Origin: Methanoregula sp.
GTDB lineage: Archaea; Halobacteriota; Methanomicrobia; Methanomicrobiales; Methanospirillaceae
Assembly: GCA_028705545.1 (NCBI GenBank)
Contig: JAQWDG010000097.1
Coordinates: 1-7,073 of the forward strand
Length of the DNA stretch: 7,073 bases
Reading direction: 5' to 3'
Part shown: one piece after another, positions 6,074 to 7,073 of the stretch
Layout of the letters: the number at the start of each line of letters is the position of its first letter
Numbering within the stretch: the stretch's first letter is position 1
The notes under the pieces: model-generated
Seen by the model: the letters and a program-made list of their open reading frames with translations, nothing else
What the model was told of the DNA's origin: nothing
Databases searched by the model: none
Program-made: the position numbers and the translations under genes

Positions 6074-6123
6074 CACGGGTTTGCTCCACGGGGCGAGCCC
6101 CGACGAGGCGGCGAGCACCCGTG
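6074..6123. repeat. Nested GC-rich stem-loop
   Basis: The outer stem CACGGGT (6074-6080) pairs with ACCCGTG (6117-6123). After a two-base bulge, GCTC (6083-6086) pairs with GAGC (6113-6116). Inside sits an independent hairpin, CGGGGC (6089-6094) with GCCCCG (6097-6102). The structure is strong on either strand. It is followed by no T-run on the plus strand, so it is not a simple terminator. It could be an RNA element or repeat remnant. Confidence 0.5.
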
Positions 6124-6180
6124 GTCCCCTCTCAAACAAAATTCAGAATCTCACTTACGGTTTTCTAGAGAGCCGATTTC

Positions 6181-6200
6181 TTCAGACCAAAAAAAGACTT
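6181..6200 (-). terminator. Oligo-T terminator of the moeA-like gene
   Basis: About 15 nt past the stop of the moeA-like gene, the minus strand carries T7 (plus-strand A7 at 6189-6195) in a T-rich context. No clear hairpin precedes it, which is normal for archaeal termination. It suggests the gene ends its transcript before the structured intergenic region. Confidence 0.45.
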
Positions 6201-6209
6201 GTGGGAAAA

Positions 6210-7073
6210 TTACGACACGGTCCGTATGGTACCGGTCTCTTTTGAATCGTATCCGCCAAGGACCGCAAGCACCGCACGGAAATCCTTGGACTGAATGGTC
6301 TTTATCATCGCATCGACTCTTTGGTCGTCCCGGTGTTCGTGGCGGATGGCGAGCTCGTAGCGCTCCGTTGCTACCGGGACAAACGACAGCCCGAGCGAGC
6401 GGGCGGCACTGTACACGCACATCCCGGCGTCCGCTTCCCCGCTTTTGACCGCAAGGGCAACGGCGATATGGGTCGTGGCCTCCCGCTCGTAGCCCGGAAG
6501 TGCGGACGAAGGGATGCCCTGGCGTTCCAGTTCGTAATCGAGCAGGATGCGGGTGCCCGATCCTTTCTGCCGGTTGATAAACTGCCGGCCGGGAAGATCG
6601 GAGAAATGCAGTCCCTCGCGGGAGACGATGCCCTGCTGGCGTTCGGCAACACAGAGGAGGTCGACTTCAATCTTCGGGAGGTATTTTTTAACAGATACCG
6701 TGTTGTAACTCCCGTCGGGTGCGAGCAGGTGCGTGGGGGCCGCGTGGCACTCGTCTTTTTTTAAGGCAAGGAGCCCCCCCAGGCTTCCGACATTCGTGGA
6801 CAGGAGGGGGACCCCGCGCCGGGCCAGCATATCGGTAAGGTAATCGATCACCGGGTCGTGGCTCCCGGTAAGGAGAAGGGAATTTTCCGCAGTCCGGCGC
6901 GGCACGGTCAGGAATGCATCCACGGCATCCCCCTCTTCGAATCCTTCGGAATTAAACGGCACCCGAAGGCAGGCGTTCGACCGTACGGCGCTCATCTGGA
7001 CGCCCGCCCCCTTTGACTGCGGCGAAACAACCCAGCGGCCGCCGATGCTGCCAAGCGTGCACTGGACGAATTC
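6210..7073 (-). CDS. moeA: MoeA-type molybdopterin molybdenumtransferase fused to PBP-like domain (5' partial)
   Basis: Only the C-terminal 287 residues are present; the frame stays open to the window edge at 7073, so the start and the main MoeA domains lie outside. An ATG at 6995 is internal, because MoeA homology continues upstream of it. Seen: a MoeA C-terminal domain (GRWVVSPQSKGAGVQMSAV, later NSEGFEEGDAVDAFL) in roughly the first 58 visible residues. A periplasmic-binding-protein-like domain follows: LLLTGSHDPVIDYL, then NVGSLGGLLALKKDECHAAPTHLL, NRQKGSGTRILLDYEL, GYEREATTHIAVALAV and a final LGGYDSKETG. MoeA inserts molybdate or tungstate into adenylylated molybdopterin in the cytosol. 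Such fusions are common in archaea, and the extra domain may sense or hold an anion, which is inference. It lies on the same strand as fwd but 797 bases away, with its own oligo-T end. It plausibly serves the FwdB cofactor. Confidence 0.88.
   Translation of the reverse strand, partial: EFVQCTLGSIGGRWVVSPQSKGAGVQMSAVRSNACLRVPFNSEGFEEGDAVDAFLTVPRRTAENSLLLTGSHDPVIDYLTDMLARRGVPLLSTNVGSLGGLLALKKDECHAAPTHLLAPDGSYNTVSVKKYLPKIEVDLLCVAERQQGIVSREGLHFSDLPGRQFINRQKGSGTRILLDYELERQGIPSSALPGYEREATTHIAVALAVKSGEADAGMCVYSAARSLGLSFVPVATERYELAIRHEHRDDQRVDAMIKTIQSKDFRAVLAVLGGYDSKETGTIRTVS

Larger units (their letters stand above)
5413..6209. other. Gene-free, dyad-rich stretch upstream of the fwd operon
   Basis: These 797 bases lie between the fwd promoter side and the end of the moeA-like gene. 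They include the AT-rich promoter region (5430-5545), a 12-bp palindrome, two interleaved inverted-repeat structures, repeat copy B with its hairpin, short C- and G-runs (5880-6040) and a nested GC-rich hairpin (6074-6123). Open frames of 60-150 codons occur but show no recognisable domain and no convincing ribosome-binding site, so I call no protein here. Confidence 0.6.

Noticed and set aside
6210..6995. Treating the ATG at 6995 as the start of a free-standing 261-residue protein
   Set aside because: The same frame continues open to the window edge and the upstream residues continue the MoeA C-terminal domain, so this is the tail of a larger fusion.

Overview
The window looks like chromosome of a hydrogenotrophic methanogenic archaeon. 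Most of it is a complete five-gene formylmethanofuran dehydrogenase cluster, the enzyme of the first CO2-fixing step of methanogenesis. Ribosome-binding sites match the archaeal anti-Shine-Dalgarno (GGTGA/GGAGG), putative terminators are oligo-T tracts, and the DNA is moderately GC-rich. The protein style and the fwdG-D-B-A-C order suggest Methanomicrobiales, perhaps a Methanoregula-like organism. That placement is inference, not proven by the window.

Layout. At 108-476 (+) is a small HIT-family protein whose HIT motif has Tyr in place of the central nucleophilic His. A 371-base gene-free stretch (477-847) follows. It holds copy A of a dispersed repeat with a long hairpin, and the probable terminator of the fwd operon. 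Positions 848-5412 (-) carry fwdG, fwdD, fwdB, fwdA and fwdC, transcribed right to left with overlaps or very short gaps. A likely TATA-type promoter lies at about 5477-5493. A 797-base gene-free stretch (5413-6209) contains several dyads, two interleaved inverted-repeat structures, copy B of the dispersed repeat (opposite orientation, with a 21-bp-arm hairpin) and a nested GC-rich hairpin. At 6210-7073 (-) is the 3' part of a MoeA-type molybdenum/tungsten cofactor gene fused to a periplasmic-binding-protein-like domain. Its 5' end lies outside the window.

How the genes fit together. FwdB and FwdD form the catalytic unit holding the tungsto/molybdo-bispterin cofactor and reduce CO2 to formate. 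FwdA, a binuclear-metal amidohydrolase, condenses formate with methanofuran. FwdC is the beta-helical scaffold and FwdG is the 2x[4Fe-4S] electron carrier. The neighbouring MoeA-PBP protein probably inserts the metal into the pterin cofactor that FwdB needs, so the two loci are functionally linked although they appear to be separate transcripts.

I found no clear new multi-gene system. The most notable items are the active-site substitution in the HIT protein, the pair of related repeat elements on either side of the fwd operon, and the structured region upstream of the fwd promoter.
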